From positions 1 to 64,000 of the forward strand of contig SGPM01000051.1 in NCBI GenBank assembly GCA_004802725.1: 64,000 nucleotides of DNA, given 5' to 3'. The first letter of the stretch is position 1, and every line of letters starts with the position of its first letter. The position numbers and the translations under genes are program-made. Shown piece after piece: positions 32,169 through 44,728 of the stretch. This DNA comes from Antrodiella citrinella. Its lineage: Eukaryota; Basidiomycota; Agaricomycetes; Polyporales; Steccherinaceae. A model generated the notes under the pieces. It worked only from the letters and a program-made list of their open reading frames with translations. It was not told the origin of the DNA and did not search any database.

Positions 32169-34675
32169 ATGAAAGTTGCACCAGGGATACCACTACTCTG
32201 CAAGACGGTCGGCGGACTGCTTCTGCCCTCCGCTGTTCTCGTCGCGACGAGCAGGCTTGCAAACACCTATTTTGGAATCACCGCCCCGAGTTGGCTGCTC
32301 TGGACGGCGTGTCTTCTGAGCTCGCCGTTCTTGATTACGTGCACCGTCTGGTATACGATTTTGCGGGAACGGTATGGCGCATGGAAGCTCGGTGCTGAGC
32401 CTCTCCCCAGGCTGAGTGGAAAGTGGATTGGCGATGTCGACTTGTTGATTCAGATATTCAAGTTTTATAAGAATGGGTACTTCTGTGCGTGTTTCTGTCC
32501 GAGAGGAGGTTTGTGAAGTGTGCTGATGGATGCTTCACAGTCGAGCCCCTGTGGAATGCAACGGACACGATTGGACCAATGTACGATTCGTTCTGTCTTT
32601 GGGAGCACGATATCATCTGCTGCAGCCCAGATATCATGAAGGTGATTACTGCTTCATAGCAGGCGGTCACGTCGTCTATCGTCTCTGATATATCCTCTAT
32701 ACATTAGATCATTCTTGCCACGGACTTCGACAATTATTGCAAGGGTAAGCAGATGGGTTGGCCATGATCCATTGTTGAGTAACACTGACACGGATCACTC
32801 AGGCCCTGTGTTCCACTTTGCCAACAAAGCCGTCCTTGGGTCGGGTGTGTTCAACGTAGACGGTAAGCATCTAACCCATCGAGTCGGTACATGCGCAAAG
32901 AACTAATCCCCCGTGTGCTCAGGTGATCTATGGAGGTGGCTGTCATTTTTGTATGCCGTACTGGAACATTCACTCACGAGAGACGCATAGATTTCACCGT
33001 GGAATGTCCCGCCCTTTCTTCAGTCGCGAACGTGTCAGTCACAATGAGGTGTTCGACAAGCACGCAGGCAAGTACTAGATATGCTGTCATCGCTGAGTGG
33101 CGTCGTGGACTTATACAACCTGGCACTAGATACGGCCATCACCAAAATGCGAACACATCTCAAAGAAGGATATGCAGTGAATTTCCAGGACTTGATAGCC
33201 CGCTTCACACTCGATGTCGCCACCGAATTCTTGTTTGGATCCTGTGTCCATTCCCTCTCGGGTGATTTGCCGTTCCCATTTAATGCTAATCAGCTCGCCG
33301 ACTCTGCCGGGGCCAATTTTGCGGAAGGATTCGCTGCAGCTTTCAGAGAGACACAAGTTGTTTTGTCGGATCGCCTGATTATTCAGGGTATCTGGCCGTT
33401 CACTGAAATGTTCACGGATCGAACGGAAAAGCCTATGAAGGTCGTCAGGAGTCTGCTCGAGCCTATCTTGAAGGATGCTCTGGCTAAGGAAGAAGTCCGA
33501 AAATTGGGAGGTAGCCAAGATGTGAAGGATGACGACGACACTCTGCTCGGTCATCTGGTACGAGAGACGCAAGGTAAGTTTGTGTTTTCTTATCTGTCGA
33601 GTTCTGTTTGAATGACACATACTGCTCAGATGTTGACATCCTTCGCGACGAGATCACGAATATCATGTTGGCCGGGCGTGATACCACCGCTACTGCTTTG
33701 ACGTCTTGCGTGTATTTCCTATGCATGTATCCAGAATCTGGCAAACGGCTTCGTGCGGAAATCTTTCAACGGTTGGGTCCTGCTGGTAGACCCACCTATG
33801 AAGATATCCGGGAGCTGAAGTATCTTCGGGCATTCATCAACGGTGAGATGTATCTTTCCTTCTAGGCATCTTCTCGCGCTGAGAACGGTCTGCGATAGAG
33901 ACTCTGAGGCTCTTCCCGCCAGTGTGAGTTTAACATAATGTTCGAAGACAACGGTGTTTAACAACTCGTTGGCAGTCCCTGGAACACACGAATATCTGTG
34001 AAGGAGACAACCTGGCCCAATACAAACCCTAATGGGAAACCTTTCTATATTCCTGCCCATGCAAAGTACGTTGTCCTTTATCATGGTGTCATCTATAGAT
34101 CTGACGCGCTCCTGCTAGCATTTCATTTTCCGTGTTCATGATGCACCGGAGGACAGATTATTGGGGCCCTGACGGTGAGTATCACTATATCGATTACCCT
34201 CAAGTCAGCTCTGAACGTAGCAATTGTTTGCAGCGGAGGTATTCGATCCTGATCGCTTCATCGACGAAAGGCTTCAGAAGTATCTGGTTCCCAACCCTTA
34301 TATCTTCCTACCATTCAACGGCGGACCTCGAATCTGCTTGGGTCAGGAGGTAAGAACTAGCACTCCTCGAGATGACGAATGCCTGATGAACTTGCATACA
34401 GTTTGCGTACAACGAGATGTCGTTTTTCCTGGTCAGATTGCTGCAGAACTTTGAGACTATGGAGCTCGATCTTGCGGCGCAGCCTCCTAGCGCACGTCCT
34501 CCTGCTGAATGGAAGACCTCGCCCAAGCTCCGCGTGAGGGAGGAGAAGATCCGCCCCAAGCAGCATCTCACGATGTATATGGAGGTACGTGTGAAGGCAA
34601 GCCCGGGTCCGTCTTGACTGACTCGATCTACGTGTCTAGGGCGGCTTGTGGGTGCGCCTTCAAGAGGCTTCATGA
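32169..34675 (+). CDS. Cytochrome P450, CYP63-like, copy 1
   Basis: Fourteen exons: 32169-32484, 32541-32641, 32708-32744, 32803-32862, 32923-32935, 32991-33067, 33130-33573, 33630-33842, 33899-33923, 33976-34065, 34119-34174, 34234-34349, 34402-34584 and 34640-34675; 588 aa. It has an N-terminal membrane anchor with hydrophobic stretches, helix I AGRDTTA, the ExxR motif in NETLRLFPP (across an intron) and the heme loop [18 protein letters not shown]450s of this type hydroxylate fatty acids, alkanes or aromatics; the substrate is not predictable. Intron 6 (33068-33129) starts with GC rather than GT. Exon 5 is 13 nt. Confidence 0.92.
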
Positions 34676-34687
34676 AGGGAAATGCAA

Positions 34688-34720
34688 GATACGTGTACGA
34701 TACGTGTACGATACGTGTAC
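34688..34720 (+). repeat. Three tandem copies of an 11-bp unit
   Basis: The unit gatacgtgtac is repeated three times exactly, 13 nt downstream of the P450 stop codon, so it would lie in the 3' UTR. Confidence 0.9.
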
Positions 34721-34959
34721 AACACCCAAGTGCCAGTAGATACGAATTAGTGTGTTGTACGAATAGTAGCAGATGTCGAATATGCAGTTATGTTGAGCGC
34801 CTACGTGAGAGCGCGCTTGTCGGAGCTTAAAACCGTCAGTGCCTCAGACTCGTCGACGCGAAAGTCCGTTTGAAACCATCTCGACCACCACCGACGCTCA
34901 TCGTCCCCGCCGTTCTCCTCCCTTCTGTCTTATTTTCTCTCCTCTTTACACCTCCAGCT

Positions 34960-35794
<835 letters not shown>

Positions 35795-36267
35795 TTGATA
35801 ATGGGTCCTGGGGTATGGACGTTGTTTGCACGCTTCTTCACGATCCCTCACGATATGAGAAGAGCTTCTTGCGCTACATCACTTTTTCTACCACCTAGTT
35901 TCGCTCGGTAGTCTCGCTTTTTTTTCCTCCCAGCCGTCTTTCTCTCCTCGTCTGTTACATACATATTGCAATATTCTTCCTTTTCTCGCGCGCATCGTTA
36001 GGTTCAACGACGACTGGCTTGTGCTGGACCCAACAAAACATCAAAACGTGCTCCTCGCTTGTCCTATAGAACAGTGGAAAGTGATAATAGGATGGTTGCA
36101 ATATACTACACTCGTCAGGTTACATAAGTTATAGTGTCCAAAGGTATCGACCACAACTACGTGGCAAGCGTCCCGGAGTGACTCGTGGCATCGGGGCATA
36201 GCAGGTTGTCGCTGCGGAAAAGGCAACCCAGAAGCTTGAAGCTTATTTCTTCGCCGCACTATCTGCC
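35795..36267. other. Convergent 3' intergenic region, 473 bp
   Basis: Between the stop codons of ARF1 (+) and Sec15 (-). Pyrimidine-rich on the + strand at 35880-35990. No gene seen. Confidence 0.5.
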
Positions 36268-39226
36268 CTATCCTGGGAACACCCTGCCCACCGCCTCCGC
36301 TTCCTTCCGTCGTTTCTCTCCTCGTTCTCGTGACGGAGTGTCACGACACTGGGAGCCAAAGCGCGCGAGTTTCTCCAGCAGAGATTGCAGTCGCTTAGCT
36401 TTGACGACTGCATAGGTAGTTTGTCGTGTTGTGGGCACGAGGTAGTCTTGTACGGTGTCCGACAGGACGATGTTGGTCATCTGCGCCACCGGAGGATATT
36501 CAGCGTTTGGAGAAACAATAGGACAATAGGACGTACCGAGCGCAATTCAACGAAGGAGGACGAGAGTTCCGGACGACCGTTCCGTTTGAACTCCTCATCA
36601 AGGAAGTCAACATCCACCAGGATGTTGGAGAGGGCATTCTCATTGATCATTGGGACGTTTCGCCCAGTCAAGAAATCCTAGACACCATACGTCATCAATA
36701 CAGGATCCTACGAAACCCAGAACGACCTACCGTCAAACAGTTTGCAAGGTACTCAACAGCTGCTCTGTATGCCTTATCTTTGTACCCATCTTTGATGACC
36801 AGCGAGTCCACGACGGTCGTGAGCCAGTTCACCAACTCGTAGAGGTACATGCTCGGAGCACTCTCTCGGGTGTTGGGCGTCCAGTCATACTCCGAAAGGC
36901 CAAAGAAGTCGTCCAGTTTGGACTTGATAGAGACGTTCACGCGGGCGAGTGCCCACGCAAGCGTGGACGCGAAAGATTTCGTGGCGTTTACTCGGATCGT
37001 GCCCCCTCGTTGAGACGATCTGCGGAAATTCCGGTGTCAGTAATGATGCAAATTGGACGGGATGATTTAGATTTGTCCTCACCGGATGTTAGTGAGCGAA
37101 CGTTCGAGTTCTCCGCAGGCAATGTCCAGGTGCTCCAGGTTCGTTACAATCTGGGCAATCTGCGAGAGATTGGACGTCTTCTCCGCTCTTTGAGCGATAC
37201 TCTTGCTGATATAGACCGACAACAAGCTGTCCAATGACTAGACGTATCGAAAAACAAACGTTTATGAGCATGAAGATAGAGCACATAGATGCAATCCGCT
37301 TCACCTTGCTTAGTAGATCGTCAATGTTCCGATGATGTTGAGATACACCCTCAATGAATTGATAGAAGTTATGCACGAAACTCCGGATCTATTCGACAGA
37401 GGGCATGAGATAAGCGGGTCAGAATGGAACGCATGCGACTTACATCTTGACAGCAGAGATAAAAGCTTTGAGACCAAGGCAAGCTGACAGGAAGCGGACT
37501 CCTGCGTACAAGTGTGGTCAATCTCACATGACTGTAGTAAAATAATGGTTTTGCTCACTGAGAAAGCGTCTCTCGTTCTTCATTCGTAAGCCAGACAGTC
37601 ACCAATACACTGTCTCTCTCGGTCGCCGTCTCGACATACATTGGCAGACAGTCGTCTTGTGAAATAATCTGAATGAGAGTATAAGCGTGGAAACATAAAG
37701 AATAATTATTTCACGCACATCCTCGAACCGTTTACCAAACTGCTTCTCAATCATACCAACGTATCTCTCAAATAATACTAGGATGAAGGACTGGAGACTG
37801 ATGGTTGAATACTGGTAAGACTAAAGCAACATACGTCAGGCTGAGTTTGTTCGCAGAGATGCATGAAGCTGAGAGGCATACCTCCAGAGTCATGATAAAT
37901 CCAATCAGAGCTTCCTTCACCCGCAAATATGCGTCAGGATCGTTCTCATTTCTGAGGGCACCTTCAACCGCAGTACCCATTCGACTGATCACGCCCTCCC
38001 AAAGCTCTTCGACGTCCCGTTCCGAACGGAAATTTCCGGTCGTGTCAAGGACATGGTTCTCAATGATAAAGAAACCAACAATTTCTTGCGTGACGGGATA
38101 GAGAGAAGACAATGGCAGAGGTTCGGGAAGAATGAGGTCGGATTGGGCCTACATTCCACGGCAGTCAATAAATGCTGCCTCCGGGAAGGATGGTTCTCAC
38201 CTTGCGATCTGCTTGATACGACCGTCGAATATCGTCGAGCGCATCAAGAGCGCTATATATGTGGACGCATTGATAAAGAGGAGTGAAGTCCACGGTGAGT
38301 CTCTCGTTATCCAAAACATTGACTACGATCAGAGTGTCAGTATTGGAGTAGCGGAATGAAAGAGTACTGCTCACACTCGGTCTTCTCGTAGGTCATGACT
38401 TCTACTGCACTGCCCACTCTGCTCTGTTTCAATAGCGGATCCTTCTCCCGCCGACTTCGCCATCGTCGGGTCCTTGTCTCCATAGCTTCCAAGGCCAGCA
38501 GCCCTACTTGTGAGCTCACATTCCGTATGTCAAGCAACCAGTGTTTGACAGACGCGGTGACGGCATCCTTGATTTGACCCCGCAACGAAGGAAGTGAGGA
38601 CAGCAAATGCTGGAATAACGGTGTTTGCGAGAGAGACGTGGGCGGCATACTCTCAATGTCTTCCAACGACTGGAGAGAAACACATAACATTCAACATTAC
38701 GGGAGGAAGTTACTGACAGGTGTAAACGACGGACCCTCAACGCACTCCAGTATTTTCCTTCCTTGATCATCTCCCCCACACGATTCACGACATCCAGCAC
38801 TCGCAAACAAGCCTGGAGCGTGTCGATCCCCTCGTCCAAGTTGGCTGCAGTTTTCTTCGACTGTAGCAACGCTCGTTTCTTCTCCACCAAACCTCGTCCC
38901 ACGGTAGATACACTCTGGTCAAGTGAGGTTATGGTCTCCCGAAGATTTGTGGTGTACGACTTGATGGAGAGCAGTGTCGACACAGAGGAAATGAATTCCT
39001 GGTAGTTGTCACCGCATATGGTCTGAATCTCGGCGTCCTTGGACTCGACGAGACCCTGAAGAGTCCGTAGGTATGCATCCTGTTGTCTTCCCGTGTAGAT
39101 CTGTTTGATAATAGGAGCGAGTTGTTCTAGATTCTCGGAGGTAGAGGCCTGATCAAGGAGATGTATCTGTTGCAGCTGCTGGTCGATGTTCTCTTGTGTG
39201 AATTGCGGTCGCCGCCGAGGAGGCAT
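36268..39226 (-). CDS. SEC15: Exocyst complex subunit Sec15
   Basis: Twelve exons: 39226-38735, 38669-38375, 38322-38201, 38148-37882, 37820-37719, 37668-37559, 37501-37444, 37388-37305, 37237-37083, 37019-36731, 36677-36537 and 36480-36268; 775 aa, normal for Sec15. The N-terminal helices (TLQGLVESKDAEIQTICGDN, then a coiled-coil-rich region), the central block LPWSQSFYLCCQDIRSFVHN and the C-terminal MYLYELVNWLTTVVDSLVI match the EXOC6/Sec15 family. Sec15 is the Rab effector (Sec4 in yeast) that brings secretory vesicles to the exocyst at growth sites. No membrane segment. It diverges from the pseudogene region upstream. Confidence 0.9.
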
Positions 39227-39660
39227 GTTTAAGGCTTTTTGTAGATGTACGTATCAATCTGACTGTGTTCAGAACGAGTGTCGCGATTCCAGGAGACCAC
39301 AGCAAAGTCAAAGGAAATAAAGCGGTGTGCGGTTACAGTGCAAGTATGGGCGGTTGTGTGGCAACCGCTTAATTGAGCGCTCGTCGATCATATAGTCGAC
39401 GCGTGTTATGTTTTTTTCTCTCTCTCCAGTTCGAGCTGGTCGTTCGTTCTAATTATTCCTCTGTATTCCTTTACTATCCTATCCACGTCTACTTGTGACC
39501 TGCATTCTCGAGCGTATCGACACGTCGCTGACATGAACCCCCCCCCCTGGGTAACCTCCTCCTCCGCCTCCTCCTCCTACCTCTCCTCTGCCTAGCATCT
39601 TCCCAGTTTCTCAAGTGGGTCCCTAGACCATTTGGCTATATTTCTGCTTGTGACTGACCT
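39227..39660. other. Intergenic, 434 bp, low-complexity C-rich tracts
   Basis: Upstream of Sec15. Contains a run of about ten C (39538-39547) followed by CTC/CCT-rich sequence. The original 5' end of the adjoining pseudogene may lie here (an ATG at 39534), but I cannot fix it. Confidence 0.45.
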
Positions 39661-41188
39661 TCCGTTTTCCCAGTGACTCTCAACCTCGATACCGAGATCG
39701 TAGTGTCTGATGCGTCCCGCCTCACCCCGGCCGCGTACAAGGACTTCTTCGGCTTGCCTAGCAACCCTCCCTGCGTCTACAAGTCTGGTCCAGTCTGGCG
39801 GGAATGTATATGACCATCCCATCGCCGACCAATGGCGCGCCATCGGCACGAGCATCTACGAGTTCCTCGACTCCCAGAGTGTCAAGTGGACCTCGATTGA
39901 CCACATCGCTTTTGCCGAAGAGAAGGAGGTGGTGGTGTTCTGCCCACTCCTCATGTGGATCGGAGTCCAACCCGCGTCTCTCATGTACGACGCTGCTAAG
40001 GTCAAGGCCATCCAAGGAGATCCTCGTTCAGGCCGGCTTCCCCGAGATCGAAGTCGCCTTCCGTGAGTCGGTCGTCACTTATTCTGTCGCTCAGGGCCTC
40101 AAGTTACTCCCCTTCAACCCCCTTTTCGACCCCGTCCCCGAACTCATCAAGCCCTTCACGCCCACGCTCAGCCTCTCCATCGCGCCCCTGAAGACGCTGA
40201 CTACGAGGGTACAGGCGCCCTGTACCTACGCGTTGGCAACGCTGACAAGAAGCGCACTGTCCTCCTCACTGCCGCCCTCCTCCCGTTTTCATCAGCCGTA
40301 AGCACAGAAGTCAGCCCGCCGAAGAGATCGTTGCGCTCGGAACCGAGGGCTACGAGAATGCCGTTACGAACATGCTGCGTGCGATCGGCCGCCTTGCTAC
40401 ATTGATCGCCATCTTGTTGCCCAAGCTGACCGAGGGCAAGGTGAAGGATACGCGGACGGCGAAGAAGCGCAAGGAGCTCCTGGATCTGGTGAACAGTGCG
40501 CAGGAAAAGATCGAGGATATCAACAAGCTTCACGGGGATGTCACCAAGTTTAGAACGGCCGCGTCGCATCACACCATCGGTTTCGTCCTCCACGTCGAAC
40601 CTATCGTTCCCGGCGACGGACCCCACCAGTTCACCCGCGATTGGGCACTGATTGAACTCTAAGGAAAGGATTGACTGGGCCTCGTTCCAGGGCAACAAGG
40701 TCTATGTTGGTGCGTTTTCCATCTCTGACTACGGTATCGTTCCGCGTTCTTAGCTGATCATTTGTGTTTATCACTGCAGCCGAAAACCTCTCGTCGAACG
40801 ACTACTGCGAGATCATGTTTCCCCGAGTCGAGGACCGGGCCAACTACAAGTTCCCGCGCAGCGGTCTCCTCCAGGCCTACGGCGTCGTGAAGGCCGAGGA
40901 GATGCGCTCCCCCCAGCACCTCGACGCTAACGGTTGTAAGAGCCTCCTCGTAGTGAAGAACGGCCTGACCACGGCATCAAGAAAACGTCGGTCGAGATAG
41001 CCGTCCTCCCTCCTCTGCCGACGAAGACTCTGGCGCCATCATCCTCGACTGGGATGGTCGCATCGGCATGCTCACCGGTGACGGCGGCTCCACCGACGCG
41101 ATCGATACCACCTACCTGACCCCGTATTGGTGGCTCGAGGAGCAGATCAAGAAGGCCTTCCCCGGCTTCTACCTCTACGAAGTCCAGG
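39661..41188 (+). pseudogene. Frameshifted pseudogene of a mushroom family with a trypsin-like GDSG region
   Basis: Conserved segments occur in order but in changing frames: LNLDTEIVVSDASRLTPA, then HPIADQWRAIGTSIYEFLDS after a shift near 39800, ILVQAGFPEIEVAFRESVVT after a shift near 40010, DADYEGTGALYLRVGN after one near 40190, and SQPAEEIVALGTEGYENAV after one near 40290. Further breaks lie near 40660 (with a stop) and 40975. The last part reads TYLTPYWWLEEQIKKAFPG and ends at a normal donor. The GDSG-like motif near the end is EDSG. I know this as an expanded, uncharacterised agaricomycete family that looks remotely protease-like. Shifts are so many that sequencing error alone is unlikely. 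A MITE-like element lies about 600 bp downstream. Confidence 0.75.
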
Positions 41189-42198
41189 TGAGCTCGACGT
41201 GCAACGGGCTCTTCAGGGGACTTTTTTGCGCCTCCTCTGTTGTCTCGTCCGTCCTCGTTTCTCTCGTTTCGTCCCCACGCTCCCTCTCTCCATCCTTCCG
41301 TCCCGCTTGTCTATCTAATATCAGTCGCGGGGCCTGCCGCTCAAGAAGTTGATGTTCTAGTAGTGGCAGATCGGAGGAACATGTTGAGCAGTATGCTTTC
41401 TTCTCATCACACTACTATGGGAATGGTGGATGGGGACTCGGGCATGAATGCACTTGAAGTATGTTGTGCATGTAGAATGAGACATTTCACGCCGCCCTAC
41501 GGTGGACGAAAACGCGAATTACTGTATTCTAAGTCCACAGTGCTTAGACACGCGCTTGGCTCGAACGAAAAGTGCCCTAGTCCTGGGCCAGTTCGCAAGC
41601 TCACGCTGCTTGCCTTCTTTGAGCTCGAACGGACTGGCCACGCAAGTCTACACGAACGTAGTGAGTACTAGTGTTCAATCCACAGGTGCAGAGGTATTAA
41701 AGGTAGAACGAGTCGTACCGAGGAGGGAGACGCATTACTGACTCCGAACTTAATAATAATACTAAGGAAATAGTACCATGATTGCTTAGAGAACGCTGTA
41801 CTTACAGCTGTTTGCAAAACCGTAGGCTTGTCCGAAAAATAAAGTGTAGTTGTCGGCTTGGGCGGAGCTCAATTCTAAAGCTAACCGGGATACCATTCGA
41901 CGAAAGACGGCGGCGGCAGGATGGAATCTGACCAAAGTATGCCCGTGCTGCGCAAGCTTCTGGTTGGTGGCATCCAAATCCTGCCTATTTCCACTAGCAG
42001 ATAACTACTGTATTATTCTCGGACACCTACGATTTTGCAAACAGCTGTAAACGACGTAACAGTACAGTGCGATATCTATGGGCGCTAATCACCGTAATCG
42101 GAACCGTCTTGCAGCTTGCCTTTTGCTTGTACTCCGTCCTGTAAAGAACGGCTGGGAACGAGACTAGGATACCCTAGACATCATAGACTTGTCTTTTC
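41189..42198. other. Intergenic region holding a MITE-like element
   Basis: About 1 kb between the pseudogene and the HAD gene. Apart from the inverted-repeat element at 41802-42050 and an AT-rich taataataatac stretch just before 41765, nothing is recognised. Confidence 0.5.
41802..42050. mobile_element. MITE-like element with ~45-bp terminal inverted repeats
   Basis: The left end begins ttacagctgtttgcaaaacc and the right end, read on the other strand, begins ttacagctgtttgcaaaatc. The match continues for about 45 bp with a few mismatches and one gap. The element is 249 bp, has no coding capacity and has a non-repeated centre, as for a non-autonomous DNA transposon. The flanking dinucleotide ac is present on both sides, which could be a 2-bp target duplication, but that is weak evidence. 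No transposase is in the window. Confidence 0.75.
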
Positions 42199-43178
42199 AA
42201 TGCCTGCAACAACTATTCATTTTGATGCCATGTACGTCCAGCAAGTCATCTAATAACACTCATGGCTCACCGTGAAATTCAGCCTTTTCGACATGGATGG
42301 CACCCTGGTCGATTCAACGGATGGTGTCGTTGGTGCATGGCACCTCTTCTCCGAAAAATACCCCGGGATCGTCGTCGAAGATATCTTGAGTTGTACGTTT
42401 ACACTTGTAGCCTTTACATCAAGATGTCACGGTTCACATCCATTTGTTTACTCAGCTGCGCACGGTGTACGCACCGTTGAGAATCTGCGTACCTTCTGCG
42501 GTGTTACTGATCCAGACGAATTGGAGGTAAGATATCCTCCTTTCCTTCGGTGACCGATGCGAATTTACGCACCTCCCAGACAGAAGCAACTCGCTTTGAA
42601 GAGGCAATCGTAACGTCCGCCTCAATGCCCGGCCGCAGAGGCATCGTACAGCTACCTGGAGTCAAGGAAGCGATGGAAGAAGTAAGGTCGTGTCGTCTAT
42701 ATCATGCTTATGGACTGATTGTTGTGTTACTTAGCTTCTTCCCGGAGCCGCCCTCCCCAAACCCTGTTGGGCAATTTGTACCTCCGCTACCAAGAAATAC
42801 GCTATATCTGCATTGACGGTGTCCGGAACACCTATACCGGATGTGTTTGTGGCCTCTGAGGATGTCACAGAGGGCAAACCGAAGTGCGCATAATTGACCG
42901 CTTGATCCTCATCTCGAAGCTAACCTGTTGCGACCGTTCACTTTAGGCCTGACCCATACTTGGTGGGCGCGAAAGGTTGCGGAGTAGACCCTGCGAAATG
43001 TCTCGTAGTCGAGGATGCTCCCAATGGCATTCGTAGCGGAAAGGCTGCAGGTTGCACGACTCTTGCCGTCATTACTTCGCATACCAGGAAACAGATTGAA
43101 GATGTTGGACCTGACTACATCGTCGACAACTTGGCAAGGTTCGTCCTCATGATGACTGAGTTGACACACCCACACTAA
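42199..43178 (+). CDS. HAD-family phosphatase, glycerol-1-phosphatase/DOG type
   Basis: Six exons: 42199-42230, 42283-42392, 42456-42526, 42580-42681, 42735-42883 and 42947-43178; 231 aa. HAD motif I is FDMDGTLVDST (two Asp), motif II lies in WAICTSATKKYA, motif III is KPDPY, and motif IV is VVEDAPNGIRSGKAAG. The GTPIPDVFVASEDV segment is typical of yeast Gpp1/Gpp2 and Dog1/Dog2. These enzymes dephosphorylate glycerol-3-phosphate or 2-deoxyglucose-6-phosphate; the choice between them is not settled by sequence. Glycerol formation for osmotic stress would be the likely role if Gpp-like. Confidence 0.9.
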
Positions 43179-43401
43179 AGATACCTGTAGCGTTACTTTC
43201 AAGAGGTCAGAAGGTGGAGGTGTAGATGTCACCATGAACCATGACTGATGCCTGACAATGCGACTCAACGAACGTCAGAAGACACGATTTAAGGGTATAT
43301 TGTATGGTATGCTTTGCGCAGCGCGTAACGGACAAACTATAGACATAGACAAACTAGAAGTAGAAAAACGAAGACTAGAAGTAATAACCTCATATGTACA
43401 G

Positions 43402-44485
43402 TTACGAATGCTTTCGGTAGAGATCTACCTGTCTGCGAAACCCTGGACAATTGTTTCTCAATATGGTGTATGTGAGTTAGAAAATGCAAGCTACTCACCA
43501 CCTTCGCCTATTCGACCGAGGTGTTCTGCCGGTCCGAATCCTATATCTTTGAGTATACGCTCGAAATCTTCTGGACGAAGCTTTAGATTCTTCGCGTTGT
43601 CTCTGAGTTTCTTCGGTATTTAGAACGGCCGTCAATGAATGCAGACAAGATGCAAAAAATAGAACCTACAGGATCCATGCGTTTGGCTTTTGCGTACGTA
43701 TCCCATTCTTGGGGCTCGAGAACGAAGGCTCCTCCTCGGACAAGTACCGAGTGTACGCGCCGAAAGAATCGCGTCAGACCGTCATCTCCGTCGTTGAGAT
43801 GGATCCATTTGGATATAGAGAACCTGCACAGACACTAAGGAACCCACCTTTGAACAATAAGTCAGAGACTTACGCGACTACCACATCATAACCCTCAGTG
43901 TCATCATGAATCTGAAGCCGGGTCCAATCTGCTGTTTGGAACGTGACATTGTGCGGGAAACTGTTCGCCGAAGTGGTCTCGTCGCGAGGCGGGATTGGCA
44001 GCGGTCCAAACATGTGTTTGCACGACGCAGGGAAGTAGTCTTCGGACGTCGGCGCGTCAGACACGTCGGTGTCCATAGAAGGGGCTTCCGGTGCCTGCAG
44101 ACTCCAGACGGTGCGCCTCCTCTTCCATGCAGCGCGAATGAGAGTCTCATCAAGGTCTACGCCGACCACTTTACGGGCTCCCCATGTTTGTGCTGTCTTC
44201 GTGACCTCGTGAGTATATGTGGGGGGTTGACAGGAGGGTAAGGGAGATGCGTACCTATTTCACAAGTGACCCAACCTTCGTTACATCCTACGTCTAGGAC
44301 TCGCGCGTCCTGGAAGAGGTCTGAGGGTAGCAGTTGCAATCTAGGGTCCTGGATGAAGGGCCTTTTCGTGTAGTAGCTAGATGTCNCNGGGTGAGCNTCG
44401 TTCAAATAAGGAGGATGTGTAATATGCACCCGTGGTAATTTCCGTGGATCGGTACGGATGAAGATGATTTTACAAACGCAGACAT
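43402..44485 (-). CDS. Bin3/MePCE-type RNA methyltransferase
   Basis: Six exons: 44485-44430, 44376-44255, 44192-43874, 43823-43670, 43610-43499 and 43442-43402; 267 aa. The N-terminus HGNYHGYYTKRP followed by DPRLQLLPSDLF, the SAM-binding VLDVGCNEGW, VVGVDLDETLIRAAWKRRR, SISKWIHLNDGDDGLTRFF and the terminal VDLYRK are characteristic of the Bin3 family. Members methylate the gamma-phosphate of small RNAs (7SK capping enzyme in animals, U6 snRNA in fission yeast). Acceptor 43442 was chosen because only it yields the conserved tail. The few N bases near the start fall in intron 1. It diverges from CPSF2, starts 243 bp apart. Confidence 0.92.
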
Positions 44486-44728
44486 CAGGAATTTTTCGAC
44501 NGAAGTTATACGAAGTCAAGAGCACCAGAGTGTTGATATCACGACAGGACGGAGTATGGATGGAATAGTTAGAATGGACATTGAGGTCCAGGACTACTAC
44601 GGGCGTCTGTCAACTTTTACCCTCGAGTCTGACGTACACTTGGATCTCTCTCACCCTCCTCCTCACATTCGTATCTCAAGTTCGCTGNGACGCGTTGTAA
44701 CATACAACAACGGTGAATAAATCCAACT

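Noticed and set aside
41786..41977. Small minus-strand frame
   Set aside because: It lies almost wholly inside the inverted-repeat element and has no features of a protein.
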